The notes: generated by a model from the sequence alone, not told the origin. A DNA stretch of 41,668 bases from Mycobacteriaceae bacterium (GCA_017882745.1 JADGOX010000034.1:1-41668); one strand, 5' to 3'. Shown: positions 25,614-37,375, counted from the stretch's first letter. Program-made: numbers and translations.

Positions 25614-26941
25614 TACTTCAGGAACCCTTCGTAGTTGCGCTGCATCAACTGGCTCTCAATCTGCTTCACAGTATCCAGTCCGACACCCACCATGATCAGA
25701 ACGGAGGTGCCGCCGAACGGGAAGTTCCCCGCTCCGCCGCCACTGCCAAGATCGAGGAACAGGTTGGGGAGAACCGAGACGATACCGAGGTACACGGATC
25801 CGAACAGCGTGATGCGGCCCAGCACGAAGCTCAGGTACTCCGCTGTCGGCCGCCCAGGCCGGATACCCGGAATGAACCCCCCGAACTTCTTCATCTCATC
25901 CGCACGTTCTTCGGGATTGAACGTAATCGCCACATAGAAGTACGTGAAGAAGATGATCAGCGCGAAGTACAGCGCGATGTAGGGGCCGCTGGAAGGCCGC
26001 ACGAGGTACTCACTGATGAACTTCTGCCACCAGCTCGGAGTCCCGGTCGACGAGGACGTCAGCTGGGAGACGAGGCTCGGCAGGTACAACAGTGAGGACG
26101 CGAAGATGACGGGGATGACGCCCGCCTGGTTCACCTTCAGCGGCAGGTAGGTCGACGTTCCGCCGTACATGCGCCGGCCGACCATTCGCTTTGCGTACTG
26201 CACCGGGATACGGCGCTGGCCCTGTTCCACGAAGACGACGCTGGCAAAGATGGCGAGTGCGGCGACGCAGACCAGTGCGAACACAAGGCCGCCGCGGGCG
26301 TCCAACACGCCCTTGCCCTCGCCGGGGATCCGCGAACCGATCGAAGTGAAGATCAGCAGCGACATACCGTTGCCGATGCCACGGTCGGTGATCAGCTCAC
26401 CCAGCCACATGATCACGCTGGTGCCCGCGGTCATCACCACGACAACTACGACCATCGTGAAGATCGAGCCACCGGGAATCGCCGGATAGAGGTTGTTGTC
26501 GCAGCCCTGGAAGAGCTGACCTCGCGTTGCGAGGGCCACGATGCCGGTGGACTGCAGCACAGCAAGAGCGATCGTCAAGTACCGGGTGTACTGGGTCATC
26601 TTGGCCTGACCCGACTGCCCCTCCTTCTGCAGCGCTTCGAACCGCGGGATGACCACGGTGAGCAGCTGCACGATGATGCTGGCAGTGATATAGGGCATGA
26701 TGCCCAGCGCGAAGATCGAGAGCTGCAGAAGTGCGCCACCACTGAAGAGGTTGATCATCGAGTAGATGCTCTTGCTGTCGCCACCACTGACCTGTTTGAG
26801 GCAGGTCTGGATGTTGACATATGACACACCTGGCGACGGCAAAGTTGCGCCCAGCCGATAGACCGCGAGGATCCCCAGAGTGAAGAGGATCTTCCGCCTC
26901 AGATCGGGGGTCTTGAAGGCAGAGACGAAGGCGGAGAGCAC
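25613..26941 (-). CDS. secY: Preprotein translocase subunit SecY
   Basis: Central channel of the Sec translocon, 442 aa with about ten membrane helices. The N-terminus ([20 protein letters not shown]), the plug/TM2 region, the [14 protein letters not shown] motif, the basic cytosolic loop with [13 protein letters not shown] and the C-terminal [14 protein letters not shown] are typical. GTG 26941 has AGGAGG 4-5 nt upstream. It is separated from rplO by 223 bp containing a 19-bp hairpin, so secY-adk-map is probably a distinct transcript; a possible -10 (TAGAGT, 27042-27037) has no clear -35. Confidence 0.97.
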   Translation of the reverse strand: MLSAFVSAFKTPDLRRKILFTLGILAVYRLGATLPSPGVSYVNIQTCLKQVSGGDSKSIYSMINLFSGGALLQLSIFALGIMPYITASIIVQLLTVVIPRFEALQKEGQSGQAKMTQYTRYLTIALAVLQSTGIVALATRGQLFQGCDNNLYPAIPGGSIFTMVVVVVVMTAGTSVIMWLGELITDRGIGNGMSLLIFTSIGSRIPGEGKGVLDARGGLVFALVCVAALAIFASVVFVEQGQRRIPVQYAKRMVGRRMYGGTSTYLPLKVNQAGVIPVIFASSLLYLPSLVSQLTSSSTGTPSWWQKFISEYLVRPSSGPYIALYFALIIFFTYFYVAITFNPEERADEMKKFGGFIPGIRPGRPTAEYLSFVLGRITLFGSVYLGIVSVLPNLFLDLGSGGGAGNFPFGGTSVLIMVGVGLDTVKQIESQLMQRNYEGFLK

Positions 26942-27098
26942 TGATCCTCCTGGCAGCTTCGGGCGGACAAATTCTGCCCCTGCTTGGCTCTTTGGGATAG
27001 GACGGGCAAGGCAACCATCTCAGGACGCCGGGTGTGACTCTAACAGTCAGTCACCGCACACCACCGCTGACGGGAGACCGCGCAGTGGCGAAAAGCGG

Positions 27099-27144
27099 GA
27101 CGACCGCGGCTGGCCTGCGCGTTCACAGGCCAACCGCGGTCGTC
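27099..27144 (-). terminator. 19-bp terminator-like hairpin between rplO and secY
   Basis: Arms 27099-27117 and 27126-27144 pair over 19 bp with a single C-A mismatch (G-U in the minus-strand RNA) and an 8-nt loop. It starts about 20 bp after the rplO stop, and CTTTTCG follows on the minus strand. It probably ends the S10/spc transcript. Confidence 0.7.
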
Positions 27145-27164
27145 ACCACGCTTTGGCGATCCTC

Positions 27165-27611
27165 TCAGAGCTCGACCACGCTACCGCCGGCAGCGGCGAT
27201 CTTCTCCTTGGCGGAACCCGAGAACTTGTTCGCACTCACCTCGAGCTTGACTGCGCCGAGGTCGCCGTCACCAAGAACCTTGACGAGCTGGTTCTTGCGC
27301 ACAGCACCCGCCGCGATGAGCTCCTCGGGACCAACCGTGCCACCCTGAGGGAACAAGCGCGCCAGATCGGCCACGTTCACCACCTGGTACTCGACTCGGT
27401 TGCGGTTGGTGAAACCCTTGAGCTTGGGCAGCCGCATGTGCAAGGGCATCTGCCCGCCCTCGAAGGCGGCTGGCACGTTCTTGCGTGCCTTGGTGCCCTT
27501 GGTGCCGCGGCCAGCAGTCTTACCGCGCTTACCGCCCTCACCACGACCAACCCGAATCTTGTCCTGCTTGGCCCCGGGAGCGGGGCGCAGGTGGTGCAGC
27601 TTGATTGTCAT
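27165..27611 (-). CDS. rplO: 50S ribosomal protein L15 (uL15)
   Basis: 148 aa. The Gly/Lys/Arg-rich N-terminus ([20 protein letters not shown], then [18 protein letters not shown]) threads into the large subunit. The C-terminal globular part has [18 protein letters not shown] and the conserved [20 protein letters not shown]-type ending. ATG 27611 overlaps the rpmD stop as ATGA. Last gene before a strong hairpin. Confidence 0.97.
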   Translation of the reverse strand: MTIKLHHLRPAPGAKQDKIRVGRGEGGKRGKTAGRGTKGTKARKNVPAAFEGGQMPLHMRLPKLKGFTNRNRVEYQVVNVADLARLFPQGGTVGPEELIAAGAVRKNQLVKVLGDGDLGAVKLEVSANKFSGSAKEKIAAAGGSVVEL

Positions 27612-27820
27612 TGCGAATCCTCCTTGCTCGCGTCCGCGGGCACGACTGACTCAACAGAGACCAGATGCGCCACCGTCGCGATCATGCCCCGAACCTGCGG
27701 GCTGTCCTCGCGAACCACAGACTGCCGGATCTTGTGCAGTCCAAGGGTCCTCAAGGTCTCACGCTGGTTCTTCTTGGTACCAATCGTGCTACGCCGCTGC
27801 GTAACCAACAGCTCGCCCAT
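27608..27820 (-). CDS. rpmD: 50S ribosomal protein L30 (uL30)
   Basis: 70 aa; core [20 protein letters not shown] followed by [20 protein letters not shown], the L30 signature, with a short acidic C-terminal extension. It begins 5 nt after rpsE and its stop overlaps rplO. Confidence 0.95.
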   Translation of the reverse strand: MGELLVTQRRSTIGTKKNQRETLRTLGLHKIRQSVVREDSPQVRGMIATVAHLVSVESVVPADASKEDSQ

Positions 27821-27825
27821 GGCGA

Positions 27826-28452
27826 TCAGGCCCCCTGTCCAGCACGTGCCCGCAGCATGCCTGCGGGTGCAACATCTTCGATCGGCAGCCCACGACGGGC
27901 GGCTACCTCTTCGGGACGCTGCAGCATCTTCAAAGCAGCAACTGTTGCGTGCACCACGTTGATGGCGTTGTCACTACCCAGCGACTTCGACAGCACGTCG
28001 TGGATCCCGGCGCACTCCAGAACCGCACGAACCGGGCCACCGGCGATGACGCCTGTACCCGGGCTCGCCGGACGCAGCATCACGACACCCGCGGCCGCTT
28101 CACCCTGAACCGGGTGAGTGATGGTCGCACCGATCATCGGGACTCGGAAGAAGCTCTTGCGGGCCTCGTCGGAACCCTTCTGGATTGCGGCCGGGACCTC
28201 CTTGGCCTTTCCGTAGCCGACACCTACCATGCCGGCACCGTCACCGACGATCACCAGGGCGGTGAAACTGAAGCGCCGACCACCCTTGACCACCTTCGAC
28301 ACTCGGTTGATGGCGACAACGCGTTCGAGCTGCGTGGTCTTCTCAGGCGCCGCACCGCGACCGCCTTCACGACGACCGCCGCCGCCTCGACGCTCGCCAC
28401 CGGCACCACCAGCAGCAGCGCCGGCGCCGCCTTCACGCGCACGTCCCGGCAT
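27826..28452 (-). CDS. rpsE: 30S ribosomal protein S5 (uS5)
   Basis: 208 aa. About 38 Gly/Arg-rich residues precede the S5 core ([20 protein letters not shown], then [28 protein letters not shown], the mRNA-entry loop), then the ribosomal S5 C-terminal fold with [18 protein letters not shown]. The extension is typical of actinobacterial S5. Start ATG 28452, 52 nt after rplR. Confidence 0.96.
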   Translation of the reverse strand: MPGRAREGGAGAAAGGAGGERRGGGGRREGGRGAAPEKTTQLERVVAINRVSKVVKGGRRFSFTALVIVGDGAGMVGVGYGKAKEVPAAIQKGSDEARKSFFRVPMIGATITHPVQGEAAAGVVMLRPASPGTGVIAGGPVRAVLECAGIHDVLSKSLGSDNAINVVHATVAALKMLQRPEEVAARRGLPIEDVAPAGMLRARAGQGA

Positions 28453-28504
28453 CAGGCTGTCCTTCCGTTCGTCTCACTCAGAATAAGTACTTGAACTGTC
28501 CGCA

Positions 28505-28933
28505 TCAGAATTTCAACCCACCCTCGCGGGCAGCGTCAGCAAGTGCCGCAACCCGACCGTGATAGTCATTGCCGCCGCGGTCGAAGACCACGGCCTCTAC
28601 ACCGGCAGCCTTCGCGCGCTCGGCGAGCAGGGCACCGACCTTGGCGGAGCGGGCCTTCTTGTCGCCAGTCAATGCGCGAACATCGGGTTCCATCGTCGAG
28701 GCCGCCACCAAGGTGTGACCGGCCAGGTCGTCGACCAGCTGTGCGTGGATGTGCCGCGCGGAGCGGTTGACCACCAGCCGTGGCCGAGTGACCGAACCGC
28801 TGACCTTCTTGCGAATGCGGAAATGCCTGCGGGCCCGCGACAGGCGGCGCTTGGTCGATGCGTCCTTGCCCAAAGCAATGCGCTTCTTCGAGACCGGTGC
28901 GCCTGCGACGCTCGTGTTTGCAGTCTGGCTCAT
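28505..28933 (-). CDS. rplR: 50S ribosomal protein L18 (uL18)
   Basis: 5S rRNA-binding protein. The core runs [40 protein letters not shown] and the C-terminal [30 protein letters not shown] 28933 (143 aa) lies one base after the rplF stop. The frame is open up to 29128, but that part is antisense-like noise within rplF. The first about 25 residues are a Ser/Ala-rich extension of L18. Confidence 0.95.
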   Translation of the reverse strand: MSQTANTSVAGAPVSKKRIALGKDASTKRRLSRARRHFRIRKKVSGSVTRPRLVVNRSARHIHAQLVDDLAGHTLVAASTMEPDVRALTGDKKARSAKVGALLAERAKAAGVEAVVFDRGGNDYHGRVAALADAAREGGLKF

Positions 28934-28934
28934 G

Positions 28935-29474
28935 TCACTTACCCGTCTTTCCGACCTTGCGACGGATCTGCTCACCTGCGTATCTGACACCCTTACCCTT
29001 GTACGGGTCGGGGCGACGCAGCCGGCGGATGTTCGCCGCAATCTGGCCGACTTTCTGCTTGTCGATCCCGGTGATGGAGAACCGTGTGGGGCTCTCCACC
29101 GCGAAGCTGATGCCCTCGAGCGCTGCAATGGGGACGCTGTGGCTGTAACCGAGCGCGAACTCCAGGTCGGAGCCCTTCAGCTGCACACGATATCCGACAC
29201 CGTGGATCTCCATCTTGCGCTCGTAACCTTCGGTTACACCGATGACCATGTTCTGCACCAGGGTGCGAGAAAGGCCGTGCAACGAGCGGCTACGACGATC
29301 GTCGTCAGGCCGACTGACGGTGACTGCGCCGTCGTCGGCACGACCGACGGTGATCGGCTCTGAAATCGTGGTCGCCAGGGTGCCCTTGGGCCCCTTGACT
29401 GTGACTGTCTGACCCGCGATGGTCACGTCCACTCCGGACGGGACGACTACGGGGAGCTTTCCGATGCGTGACAT
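28935..29474 (-). CDS. rplF: 50S ribosomal protein L6 (uL6)
   Basis: 179 aa starting [19 protein letters not shown], with the two L6 repeats and the signature [20 protein letters not shown] at the C-terminus. ATG 29474 has GGGGAGG 7 nt upstream, which decides it over an earlier in-frame start at 29552 inside rpsH. The start lies 13 nt beyond the rpsH stop. Confidence 0.97.
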   Translation of the reverse strand: MSRIGKLPVVVPSGVDVTIAGQTVTVKGPKGTLATTISEPITVGRADDGAVTVSRPDDDRRSRSLHGLSRTLVQNMVIGVTEGYERKMEIHGVGYRVQLKGSDLEFALGYSHSVPIAALEGISFAVESPTRFSITGIDKQKVGQIAANIRRLRRPDPYKGKGVRYAGEQIRRKVGKTGK

Positions 29475-29487
29475 GTCGTGGCCTCCC

Positions 29488-29886
29488 CTACCAGACGTAG
29501 GCGAGGACTTCCCCGCCAACGCCCTGCTTGGCCGCCTGACGGTCCGTGACAAGGCCTGCGGACGTGGAGATGATCGCCACGCCGAGACCCCCCAGAACCT
29601 TGGGCAGGTTAGTGGATTTTGCGTACACCCGAAGTCCGGGCTTGGAGACGCGCCGCAATCCGGCGATGCTCCGCTCGCGGGTCGGGCCGTACTTCAGGTC
29701 GATGACGAGCGACTGTCCTACAGCCGCCTCCTCAGCGCGGTAACCGGCGATGTAGCCCTCCCTCTTGAGGATCTCGGCGATGTTCGCCTTGATCTTCGAG
29801 TGGGGCATCTTCACGTCGTCGTGGTAAGCCGAGTTTGCGTTCCGCACGCGAGTCAGCATGTCTGCGATCGGGTCTGTCATGGTCAT
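29488..29886 (-). CDS. rpsH: 30S ribosomal protein S8 (uS8)
   Basis: 132 aa; [20 protein letters not shown] at the N-terminus, [19 protein letters not shown], and the C-terminal [11 protein letters not shown] with the [12 protein letters not shown] motif. S8 represses the spc operon in E. coli; no matching site was recognised. A 152-bp gap with two small hairpins separates it from rpsN. Confidence 0.97.
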   Translation of the reverse strand: MTMTDPIADMLTRVRNANSAYHDDVKMPHSKIKANIAEILKREGYIAGYRAEEAAVGQSLVIDLKYGPTRERSIAGLRRVSKPGLRVYAKSTNLPKVLGGLGVAIISTSAGLVTDRQAAKQGVGGEVLAYVW

Positions 29887-29929
29887 TCAGGTGACCTGTT
29901 CACCTTTCCCGCCGCGGTTCCCACGTGAC

Positions 29930-29946
29930 CCGAGCAATATGCTCGG
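29930..29946 (-). repeat. Small perfect hairpin upstream of rpsH
   Basis: CCGAGCA-ATA-TGCTCGG, 7-bp stem and 3-nt loop, about 44 bp before the rpsH start. It could be a leader structure affecting rpsH translation; function unknown. Confidence 0.35.
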
Positions 29947-30020
29947 TACCACGGGCCTACGGCGAAGCGGTTCGGGGTGCGGACGGAATTGCCCGCAAGG
30001 GTACGACACTTATGGTGTGG

Positions 30021-30038
30021 GCTGAGCGGGTGCTCAGC
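30021..30038 (-). terminator. Hairpin directly after rpsN
   Basis: GCTGAGC (30021-30027) and GCTCAGC (30032-30038) pair across a 4-nt loop, touching the rpsN stop codon. There is no T-run. Likely an attenuator or RNA 3'-end stabiliser inside the spc operon. Confidence 0.4.
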
Positions 30039-30224
30039 TCACCAAGAGGATTTGCGCACGCCGGGCAACTCGCCCCGGTGTGCCATCTCGCGCAAGCAGA
30101 TGCGGCAAAGCCCGAACTTGCGGAACACCGCATGCGGACGTCCACAACGCTGGCAACGGGTGTAAGCCCGAACAGCAAACTTCGGCTTGGCGGCGGCCTT
30201 AATGACGAGTGCCTTCTTAGCCAT
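30039..30224 (-). CDS. rpsN: 30S ribosomal protein S14, type Z (uS14)
   Basis: A 61-aa zinc-ribbon form with C24-x2-C27 and C40-x2-C43 ([20 protein letters not shown]), ending [10 protein letters not shown]. Many actinobacteria also have a cysteine-free 101-aa S14 elsewhere for zinc limitation; none is in this window. It starts 2 nt after the rplE stop. Confidence 0.97.
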   Translation of the reverse strand: MAKKALVIKAAAKPKFAVRAYTRCQRCGRPHAVFRKFGLCRICLREMAHRGELPGVRKSSW

Positions 30225-30226
30225 GC

Positions 30227-30835
30227 TCAGTTCTCCTTGAAGGGGAAGCCCAGGTGCTTCAGCAGCGCCCGACCCTCCTCGTTGTTCGTCGCGGTGGTCA
30301 CCACGGTGATGTCCATGCCCCGAGGCCGATCGATCGAGTCGATGTCGATCTCGTGGAACATTGACTGCTCGTTGAGGCCGAAGGTGTAGTTTCCGTTGCC
30401 GTCGAACTGCTTATCGGAAAGTCCTCGGAAGTCACGAATACGTGGCAGCGCGACGCTCACCAGGCGGTCGAGGAACTCCCACATTCGGTCACCGCGCAAA
30501 GTGACCTTCGCGCCGATCGGCATTCCCTCACGGAGCTTGAACTGCGCGATGGAGGTCTTCGACTTGCGGATCTCCGCCTTCTGGCCGGTGATCAGCGCCA
30601 GGTCGCGGACAGCGCCGTCGATCAGCTTCGCATCGCGAGCGGCCTCACCGACACCCATGTTCACGACAACCTTGACCACGCCGGGGATCTGCATGACGTT
30701 CTCGTAGGAATACTGCTCCTGGAGCGCCGGCTTGATCTCCTCGCGATACCGCGCCTTCAGCCGGGGCGTTGTCGGCGCCGAACTCACGGGCTTGTCGGTC
30801 ACCGCGACTGAGCTCTCTCTGCTAGCCCTCGCCAT
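30227..30835 (-). CDS. rplE: 50S ribosomal protein L5 (uL5)
   Basis: 5S rRNA-binding protein. The core ([84 protein letters not shown]) is complete. ATG 30835 overlaps the rplX stop as TGATG and has AAGGA 6 nt upstream, giving 202 aa with about 20 extra N-terminal residues. A GTG 11 codons in is an alternative. Confidence 0.96.
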   Translation of the reverse strand: MARASRESSVAVTDKPVSSAPTTPRLKARYREEIKPALQEQYSYENVMQIPGVVKVVVNMGVGEAARDAKLIDGAVRDLALITGQKAEIRKSKTSIAQFKLREGMPIGAKVTLRGDRMWEFLDRLVSVALPRIRDFRGLSDKQFDGNGNYTFGLNEQSMFHEIDIDSIDRPRGMDITVVTTATNNEEGRALLKHLGFPFKEN

Positions 30836-31158
30836 CAGATGTCCTTCCCGTTCTTGCGCGACACGCGCACACGCTTGACGCGGTCACCGCTGTCGTCCGA
30901 CCGGTACCCCACGCGGGTGGGCTTGCCGTCAGAATCGACGACCATCACGTTGGACACGTGAACGGTCGCTTCCTGCGTGACGATCCCGCCGACGGACGCG
31001 CCGCGTTGGTTTGTCGACACTGCGGTGTGCTTCTTGATCCGGTTGACACCCTCGACGAGCACGCGCTCAGTCTCCGGGTATGCCTGGATCACCTTGCCCT
31101 TGGCACCCTTGTCTTTACCGGCAACCACGATCACGGTGTCACCCTTGTGCACCTTCAT
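30835..31158 (-). CDS. rplX: 50S ribosomal protein L24 (uL24)
   Basis: 107 aa, assembly initiator with the KOW motif [20 protein letters not shown] and the following [14 protein letters not shown] 31158 overlaps the rplN TGA as TGATG; a GTG one codon earlier is possible. The C-terminal [10 protein letters not shown]...[13 protein letters not shown] is typical of bacterial L24. Confidence 0.96.
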   Translation of the reverse strand: MKVHKGDTVIVVAGKDKGAKGKVIQAYPETERVLVEGVNRIKKHTAVSTNQRGASVGGIVTQEATVHVSNVMVVDSDGKPTRVGYRSDDSGDRVKRVRVSRKNGKDI

Positions 31159-31526
31159 CACAGCACCTCCGGCGCGAGCGAGATGATCTTCATGAACTTC
31201 TTGTCGCGTAGCTCACGGCCGACAGGGCCGAAGATACGCGTACCACGAGGTTCGTTATCGGGCTTGATGAGGACTGCGGCGTTCTCATCGAAGCGGATGT
31301 AAGAGCCGTCCGGACGACGACGCTCCTTGAGGGTGCGCACGATGACAGCCTTGACGACGTCACCTCGCTTCACCCCCGCGCCCGGAATTGCCTCTTTCAC
31401 TGTTGCCACGATGATGTCGCCGATCCCGGCATAACGCCGGGCCGAGCCACCGAGCACCCGGATGCACAAGATTTCCTTGGCGCCCGTGTTGTCTGCGACT
31501 CGCAGTCGCGACTCCTGCTGGATCAC
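31158..31526 (-). CDS. rplN: 50S ribosomal protein L14 (uL14)
   Basis: 122 aa with [20 protein letters not shown], the conserved [22 protein letters not shown] and the C-terminal [19 protein letters not shown] 31526 has AGGAG 5 nt upstream. It follows rpsQ after 96 bp that contain a T7 run (see rejected items). Confidence 0.97.
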   Translation of the reverse strand: MIQQESRLRVADNTGAKEILCIRVLGGSARRYAGIGDIIVATVKEAIPGAGVKRGDVVKAVIVRTLKERRRPDGSYIRFDENAAVLIKPDNEPRGTRIFGPVGRELRDKKFMKIISLAPEVL

Positions 31527-31622
31527 TTCAACTCCTGACCTGCGTACTGCGCGGCGGATTTCCGACCCGACGCGCGCGGTCCAAACTTACCTGTCAACTA
31601 GCTGGCAAAAAAACTGGCCGAA

Positions 31623-31955
31623 CTATCTGGCCTTCTCGAGAACAGACACCAGACGCCACCGCTTCGTCGCCGAGAGCGGACGGGTCTCCATCAGACGGAC
31701 ACGGTCGCCGACACCGGCCACCCCGCTCTCGTCATGCGCCTTGACCTTGGTGGTCCGACGAATGATCTTGCTGTAGAGCGGGTGCTTGACCCGGTCTTCG
31801 AGCTCGACCACAATCGTCTTCTGCATCTTGTCCGACACCACGTAGCCCACGCGCACCTTGCGGTTGTTGCGAGGCACCTCGGTGGCCGGCGTCTTGCCGG
31901 GCTTGCTCTCCGCGCTCACTGCTGAGTCACTCTCTGTCGCGTCCTTCTTCACCAT
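31623..31955 (-). CDS. rpsQ: 30S ribosomal protein S17 (uS17)
   Basis: 110 aa. About 30 Ser/Glu/Lys-rich N-terminal residues precede the S17 OB-fold core ([53 protein letters not shown]-type end). ATG 31955 overlaps the rpmC TGA as TGATG; a GTG one codon earlier is possible. Confidence 0.95.
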   Translation of the reverse strand: MVKKDATESDSAVSAESKPGKTPATEVPRNNRKVRVGYVVSDKMQKTIVVELEDRVKHPLYSKIIRRTTKVKAHDESGVAGVGDRVRLMETRPLSATKRWRLVSVLEKAR

Positions 31956-32194
31956 CACGCTGCACCCTCATCCGTCACCGGCGCCGAGGCAAGACCGAGC
32001 TCGCGCTCGCGCATCACCGTGTAGATCCGGGCGATGTCGTGGCGAACGGTCCGAAGTCGACGGTTGTTGTCCAACTGACCCGTCGCCGTCTGGAACCGTA
32101 GGTTGAACAGCTCTTCCTTGCACTCGCGAAGCTTGCTCACCAACTCTTCGCCGGTAAGCTCGCGGAGCTCTGCGGCCTGTGTTGCGTCTGCCAT
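31955..32194 (-). CDS. rpmC: 50S ribosomal protein L29 (uL29)
   Basis: 79 aa; helical hairpin [20 protein letters not shown] followed by [20 protein letters not shown] and [18 protein letters not shown], the L29 signature near the exit tunnel. ATG 32194 overlaps the rplP stop (TGATG); an earlier in-frame start at 32227 lies inside rplP and is not needed. Confidence 0.95.
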   Translation of the reverse strand: MADATQAAELRELTGEELVSKLRECKEELFNLRFQTATGQLDNNRRLRTVRHDIARIYTVMRERELGLASAPVTDEGAA

Positions 32195-32610
32195 CAGAAC
32201 TGCCCCTCCCTGGTCACGATCCGGCACTTCATCGGGAGCTTGTGCATCGCACGGCGGAGTGCCTCGCGTGCCGTCTCCTCATTCGGGTAGCTCAGCTCGA
32301 ACATGATCCGTCCGGGCTTCACGTTGGCCACCCACCACTCGGGTGAACCCTTACCGGAACCCATGCGGGTCTCGGCAGGCTTCTTCGTCAACGGACGGTC
32401 CGGGAAGATAGTGATCCAGACCTTGCCGCCGCGCTTGATGTGCCGAGTCACTGCAATACGCGCGGACTCGATCTGTCGGTTGGTGACGTACGCAGGCTCG
32501 AGAGCCTGAATTCCCCACTCACCGAAGCTCACCTGCGTACCGCCCTTGGCATTCCCAGAGCGACTCGGGTGGTGCTGCTTGCGGTGCTTGACGCGCCGTG
32601 GAATCAGCAT
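32194..32610 (-). CDS. rplP: 50S ribosomal protein L16 (uL16)
   Basis: 138 aa near the peptidyl-transferase centre: [79 protein letters not shown] and the final [18 protein letters not shown]. It starts 4 nt after rpsC. Confidence 0.97.
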   Translation of the reverse strand: MLIPRRVKHRKQHHPSRSGNAKGGTQVSFGEWGIQALEPAYVTNRQIESARIAVTRHIKRGGKVWITIFPDRPLTKKPAETRMGSGKGSPEWWVANVKPGRIMFELSYPNEETAREALRRAMHKLPMKCRIVTREGQF

Positions 32611-32614
32611 GTCC

Positions 32615-33881
<1,267 letters not shown>

Positions 33882-33885
<4 letters not shown>

Positions 33886-34163
33886 CGGCGGCGCGCCTTT
33901 CGGTCGTCCTTGATGTGTCCACGGAACGTCCTCGTCGGCGCAAACTCACCGAGCTTGTGTCCCACCATTGCGTCCGAGACGAACACCGGCACGTGCTTGC
34001 GGCCGTCGTGCACCGCGAACGTGTGGCCGATGAAGTCGGGGGTAATTGTCGAACGTCGGGACCAGGTCTTGATGACCTGCTTGGTCCCCTTCTCGTTCTG
34101 AACGTCCACCTTCGCAAGGAGGTGATCGTCGACGAACGGACCCTTCTTAAGGCTGCGTGGCAT
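33882..34163 (-). CDS. rpsS: 30S ribosomal protein S19 (uS19)
   Basis: 93 aa: [40 protein letters not shown] and the C-terminal [22 protein letters not shown]. Binds 16S rRNA with S13 in the head. It starts 17 nt after rplB. Confidence 0.97.
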
Positions 34164-34180
34164 CCTTCACTCCTCCCTGG

Positions 34181-35017
34181 TCAGCGCTTGTTCTTGCCCG
34201 TGCGACGGCGCCGCACGATCAACTTGTCACTCGGCTTGGTCCGGCGGGTACGCCCTTCGGGCTTACCGTTGGGGTTCACCGGGTGGCGGCCACCTGAGGT
34301 CTTACCCTCACCACCACCGTGCGGGTGGTCGACCGGGTTCATCGCGACACCACGAACGGTCGGGCGCCGGCCCTTCCAGCGCATGCGACCGGCCTTGCCC
34401 CAGTTGATGTTCGACTGCTCGGCGTTGCCGACCTCACCAACCGATGCACGGCACCGGACGTCGACCCGACGGATCTCACCTGAGGGCATCCGCAGAGTCG
34501 CGTAGGTGCCTTCCTTGCCCAGCAGCTGGATGCTCGAACCGGCGGAGCGAGCCATCTTGGCCCCGCCCCCCGGGCGTAACTCCACCGCGTGGATGGTGGT
34601 ACCAGTGGGGATGTTGCGCAGCGGCAAGCTGTTGCCCGGCTTGATGTCGGCCTTCGCTCCGGCCTCGATCGTGTCGCCCTGCTTCAGCTTCGCCGGAGCG
34701 AGGATGTAGCGCTTCTCACCATCGGCGTAGTGCAACAAGGCGATGTTGGCCGTGCGGTTGGGGTCGTACTCGATGTGCGCGACCTTGGCCGGCACACCGT
34801 CCTTGTCGGAACGACGGAAGTCGATCAGCCGGTACGCACGCTTGTGTCCACCACCCTTGTGTCGGGTGGTGATGCGGCCGTGAGCGTTGCGGCCGCCTCG
34901 GCCGTGCAACGGACGAACCAGCGACTTCTCCGGTGTCGAACGCGTGATCTCAGCGAAGTCGGAAACGCTGGAACCGCGACGCCCGGGAGTGGTCGGCTTG
35001 TACTTACGGATTGCCAT
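34181..35017 (-). CDS. rplB: 50S ribosomal protein L2 (uL2)
   Basis: 278 aa: [40 protein letters not shown], the central oligonucleotide-fold, and the conserved [20 protein letters not shown] with the histidine close to the peptidyl-transferase centre. It lies 39 nt after rplW. Confidence 0.97.
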   Translation of the reverse strand: MAIRKYKPTTPGRRGSSVSDFAEITRSTPEKSLVRPLHGRGGRNAHGRITTRHKGGGHKRAYRLIDFRRSDKDGVPAKVAHIEYDPNRTANIALLHYADGEKRYILAPAKLKQGDTIEAGAKADIKPGNSLPLRNIPTGTTIHAVELRPGGGAKMARSAGSSIQLLGKEGTYATLRMPSGEIRRVDVRCRASVGEVGNAEQSNINWGKAGRMRWKGRRPTVRGVAMNPVDHPHGGGEGKTSGGRHPVNPNGKPEGRTRRTKPSDKLIVRRRRTGKNKR

Positions 35018-35056
35018 GAGTCTTCTCGTCCTCTATCTCTCGTCAGCCCCGTCGCC

Positions 35057-35356
35057 TCAGGCGACCGGACCCCCGAAGATCTCGATGGGCTTGCTGTCAG
35101 CGGAGATGGTTACGATCGCGCGCTTCGTGTCTTTGCGCTTTCCGTAACCGAACTTCGTCCGCTTGCGCTTGCCCTGACGGTTGGCGGTGTTGACGTTCTT
35201 CACAGTCACGCCGAAAACCTGCTCCACGGCGATCTTGATCTGCGTCTTGTTGGCGTCCGGCTGCACCAGGAAGGTGTACGTGTTCGACTCGAGAAGACCG
35301 TAGGACTTCTCGGAGATCACGGGCGACAGCAGCACGTCACGCGGGTCGGCAATCAC
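35057..35356 (-). CDS. rplW: 50S ribosomal protein L23 (uL23)
   Basis: 99 aa at the tunnel exit, docking site for trigger factor and [43 protein letters not shown] and the basic loop [23 protein letters not shown] 35356 overlaps the rplD TGA by 4 nt. Confidence 0.97.
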   Translation of the reverse strand: MIADPRDVLLSPVISEKSYGLLESNTYTFLVQPDANKTQIKIAVEQVFGVTVKNVNTANRQGKRKRTKFGYGKRKDTKRAIVTISADSKPIEIFGGPVA

Positions 35357-36087
35357 TTGCTCTCCTCCTCGTTCGTTTCCACGAGCTCGCTGGAGCGGGC
35401 CGACGCCGTGACGCTACGGCCGCGCTGCGGACCGGCAACGAAGGTGGCGAGCGACGCGCTCGTGAACACGACCTCGTCACTGGCGAGGACGTCGTAGGTG
35501 TTGAGCTGGTCGGGAGCAATGGGATGCGCACCGGTCAGGTTCTTCAGGCTCTTCCAACCGGCGGCATCCTCGCGCTCGAGGACCACCAGGAAGCGGGGAC
35601 GCTCCGACAGTGCACCAAGGAACGACTTTGCACCCTTGGTGGAAGGAGTGGAGTCGGCCACCAGCTCGTTCACCACGTGGATACGTCCGGTGCGCGCCCG
35701 GTCGGACAATGCACCGCGCAGAGCGGCGACAATCATCTTCTTGGGGGTGCGCTGGGAGTAGTCCCGCGGGGTCGGGCCGTGCACCACGCCACCACCGACG
35801 AACTGCGGAGCGCGGATTGAACCCTGACGCGCGCGGCCGGTGCCCTTCTGGCGGTAAGGCTTGCGCCCACCACCAGACACCTCGGCGCGGGTCTTGACCT
35901 TGTGCGTGCCCTGTCGAGCAGCGGCCATCTGCGCCACGACAACCTGGTGCATCAAGGGAATGTTCGACTGCACATCGAACAGCTCCGCGGGAAGATCCAC
36001 TGTGCCCGCTGTACCGCCATCGGCAGTACGGACCGTGATCGTCAACGCGGCCGCGCTGTCGACAGCCTTCTTGGTGTCAGTAGCCAT
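35353..36087 (-). CDS. rplD: 50S ribosomal protein L4 (uL4)
   Basis: 244 aa: tunnel-loop region [20 protein letters not shown] followed by [20 protein letters not shown], and the C-terminal domain [18 protein letters not shown]. The N-terminus has about 20 extra residues and the C-terminus a Ser/Glu-rich tail of about 20. In E. coli L4 represses the S10 operon. ATG 36087 overlaps the rplC TGA. Confidence 0.96.
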   Translation of the reverse strand: MATDTKKAVDSAAALTITVRTADGGTAGTVDLPAELFDVQSNIPLMHQVVVAQMAAARQGTHKVKTRAEVSGGGRKPYRQKGTGRARQGSIRAPQFVGGGVVHGPTPRDYSQRTPKKMIVAALRGALSDRARTGRIHVVNELVADSTPSTKGAKSFLGALSERPRFLVVLEREDAAGWKSLKNLTGAHPIAPDQLNTYDVLASDEVVFTSASLATFVAGPQRGRSVTASARSSELVETNEEESK

Positions 36088-36740
36088 CAGATGGCACCGC
36101 CCTTCACAGCAGACTTGACGAATACCAGGCCACCCTTGCGGCCGGGCACGGCGCCCTTGATCAACAGCAGTCCAGCCTCGGCGTCGACACGGTGCACCGT
36201 CAGGTTCTGCGTGGTGACACGCTCGTTACCCATCCGGCCAGCCATCCGCATGCCCTTGAAGACACGCCCCGGCGTCGACGCGCCACCGATGGAACCAGGC
36301 GAACGATGCACCCGCTTCACACCGTGACCGGCACCAAGACCGTGGAACCCGTGGCGCTTCATAACGCCTGCGGTTCCCTTGCCCTTGGTGGTACCCACCA
36401 CGTCGACCACGGCACCGTCCGCAAAGATGTCCGCGGTGAGCTCTTGGCCCACCTCGTAATCTGAGACATCGGCCATTCGCAACTCGACCAGGTGGCGACG
36501 CGGGGTCGCACCCGACTTCGTGAACTGGCCGGCTACCGGCTTGGTGACCCGGCGCGGGTCAACCGCGCCGAAGGCCAGCTGCACCGCGGTGTAGCCATCG
36601 TTTTCAACTGTTCGCACCTGGGTGACCACGCAGGGCCCAACCTGTAGGACGGTTACCGGAACGATCCGGTTGTTCTCGTCGAACAGCTGGGTCATGCCGA
36701 GCTTGTTGCCCAGGATGCCCTTCATCTTGTTCTCAGCCAT
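36087..36740 (-). CDS. rplC: 50S ribosomal protein L3 (uL3)
   Basis: 217 aa: [20 protein letters not shown], the loop [20 protein letters not shown] followed by [20 protein letters not shown], and a typical end. ATG 36740 has AGGA and GGAG within 3-9 nt upstream; a GTG at 36761 overlapping the rpsJ stop would add 7 residues. Second gene of the S10 group. Confidence 0.96.
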   Translation of the reverse strand: MAENKMKGILGNKLGMTQLFDENNRIVPVTVLQVGPCVVTQVRTVENDGYTAVQLAFGAVDPRRVTKPVAGQFTKSGATPRRHLVELRMADVSDYEVGQELTADIFADGAVVDVVGTTKGKGTAGVMKRHGFHGLGAGHGVKRVHRSPGSIGGASTPGRVFKGMRMAGRMGNERVTTQNLTVHRVDAEAGLLLIKGAVPGRKGGLVFVKSAVKGGAI

Positions 36741-36757
36741 CAGTCCTGTCTCCGCCG

Positions 36758-37063
36758 TCACTGGATGTTGACGTCGACGCTCGCCGGCAGGTCGATGCGC
36801 ATCAAGGCGTCAACCGTCTTCGGTGTCGGGTCGAGGATGTCAATCAGGCGTTTGTGGGTGCGCATCTCGAAGTGCTCGCGCGAGTCTTTGTACTTGTGCG
36901 GCGAACGGATGACGCAGTACACGTTCTTCTCGGTCGGCAACGGCACAGGTCCGACAACACGGGCACCCGTACGGGTGACGGTCTCGACGATCTTGCGTGC
37001 GGATGCGTCAATCGCCTCGTGATCGTAGGCCTTGAGCCGAATGCGGATCTTTTGTCCCGCCAT
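36758..37063 (-). CDS. rpsJ: 30S ribosomal protein S10 (uS10)
   Basis: 101 aa: [20 protein letters not shown], the [20 protein letters not shown] segment and the C-terminal [17 protein letters not shown]10 also acts in Nus-dependent antitermination. ATG 37063 begins the conserved S10 sequence; the frame is open to 37240 but that part encodes nothing S10-like and reads through the leader. First gene of the S10/spc transcript. Confidence 0.97.
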   Translation of the reverse strand: MAGQKIRIRLKAYDHEAIDASARKIVETVTRTGARVVGPVPLPTEKNVYCVIRSPHKYKDSREHFEMRTHKRLIDILDPTPKTVDALMRIDLPASVDVNIQ

Positions 37064-37375
37064 AGTGGCTTGCCGTTCCTTCTCTCGCAGGAGCTGCGTG
37101 CTGGTCGGTATGTCGCTGTTAAACTCTGTCCGGTCCACGAGGTCGGGCGTGTCGCATACCGCACAAGGCGCTATGGTGCCGCTTCTGGACCAGCTGTAGG
37201 GATTCGCCGAGGTAGAAGATCCTCGACCGTCCCCTGCCACCGGGTACGCAACGGTCGCGCTGCATCCCTGGAGACTTGCTCAGATCGGGGCGAGGAGCCG
37301 AAACTGTGGACTCCCCGCCCCGATGAGCAACCTGATCAGTCTGCCACACGGAGTGGTGCAGACCAAATCGCTGTC
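37064..37375 (-). promoter_or_regulatory. tuf-rpsJ intergenic region and S10 leader
   Basis: 312 bp without a gene. The first about 100 bp after tuf hold a strong terminator (37276-37330). The remaining about 210 bp should carry the S10 promoter and a leader, but I found no convincing -35/-10 pair. TTTAAC near 37115-37120 is the only AT-rich patch. The leader shows no obvious E. coli-type L4 hairpin. Confidence 0.4.
37276..37330 (-). terminator. Terminator hairpin after tuf
   Basis: TTGCTCA (37276-37282) pairs with TGAGCAA (37324-37330), then a 2-nt bulge, then TCGGGGCG with CGCCCCGA, one mismatch and GGAG with CTCC. In total about 19 bp close a 13-nt loop. It lies 45 bp after the tuf stop and separates the str and S10 transcripts. 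There is no long T-run. Confidence 0.7.

Noticed and set aside
31607-31632. Intrinsic terminator between rpsQ and rplN (T7 run on the minus strand)
   Set aside because: The only stem before the T-run is 4 bp (GGCC/GGCC) with a 9-nt loop, too weak, and termination there would cut the essential spc genes.
37064-37240. N-terminal extension of rpsJ
   Set aside because: The open frame upstream of ATG 37063 has no similarity to S10 and covers the leader; the canonical S10 start is at 37063.
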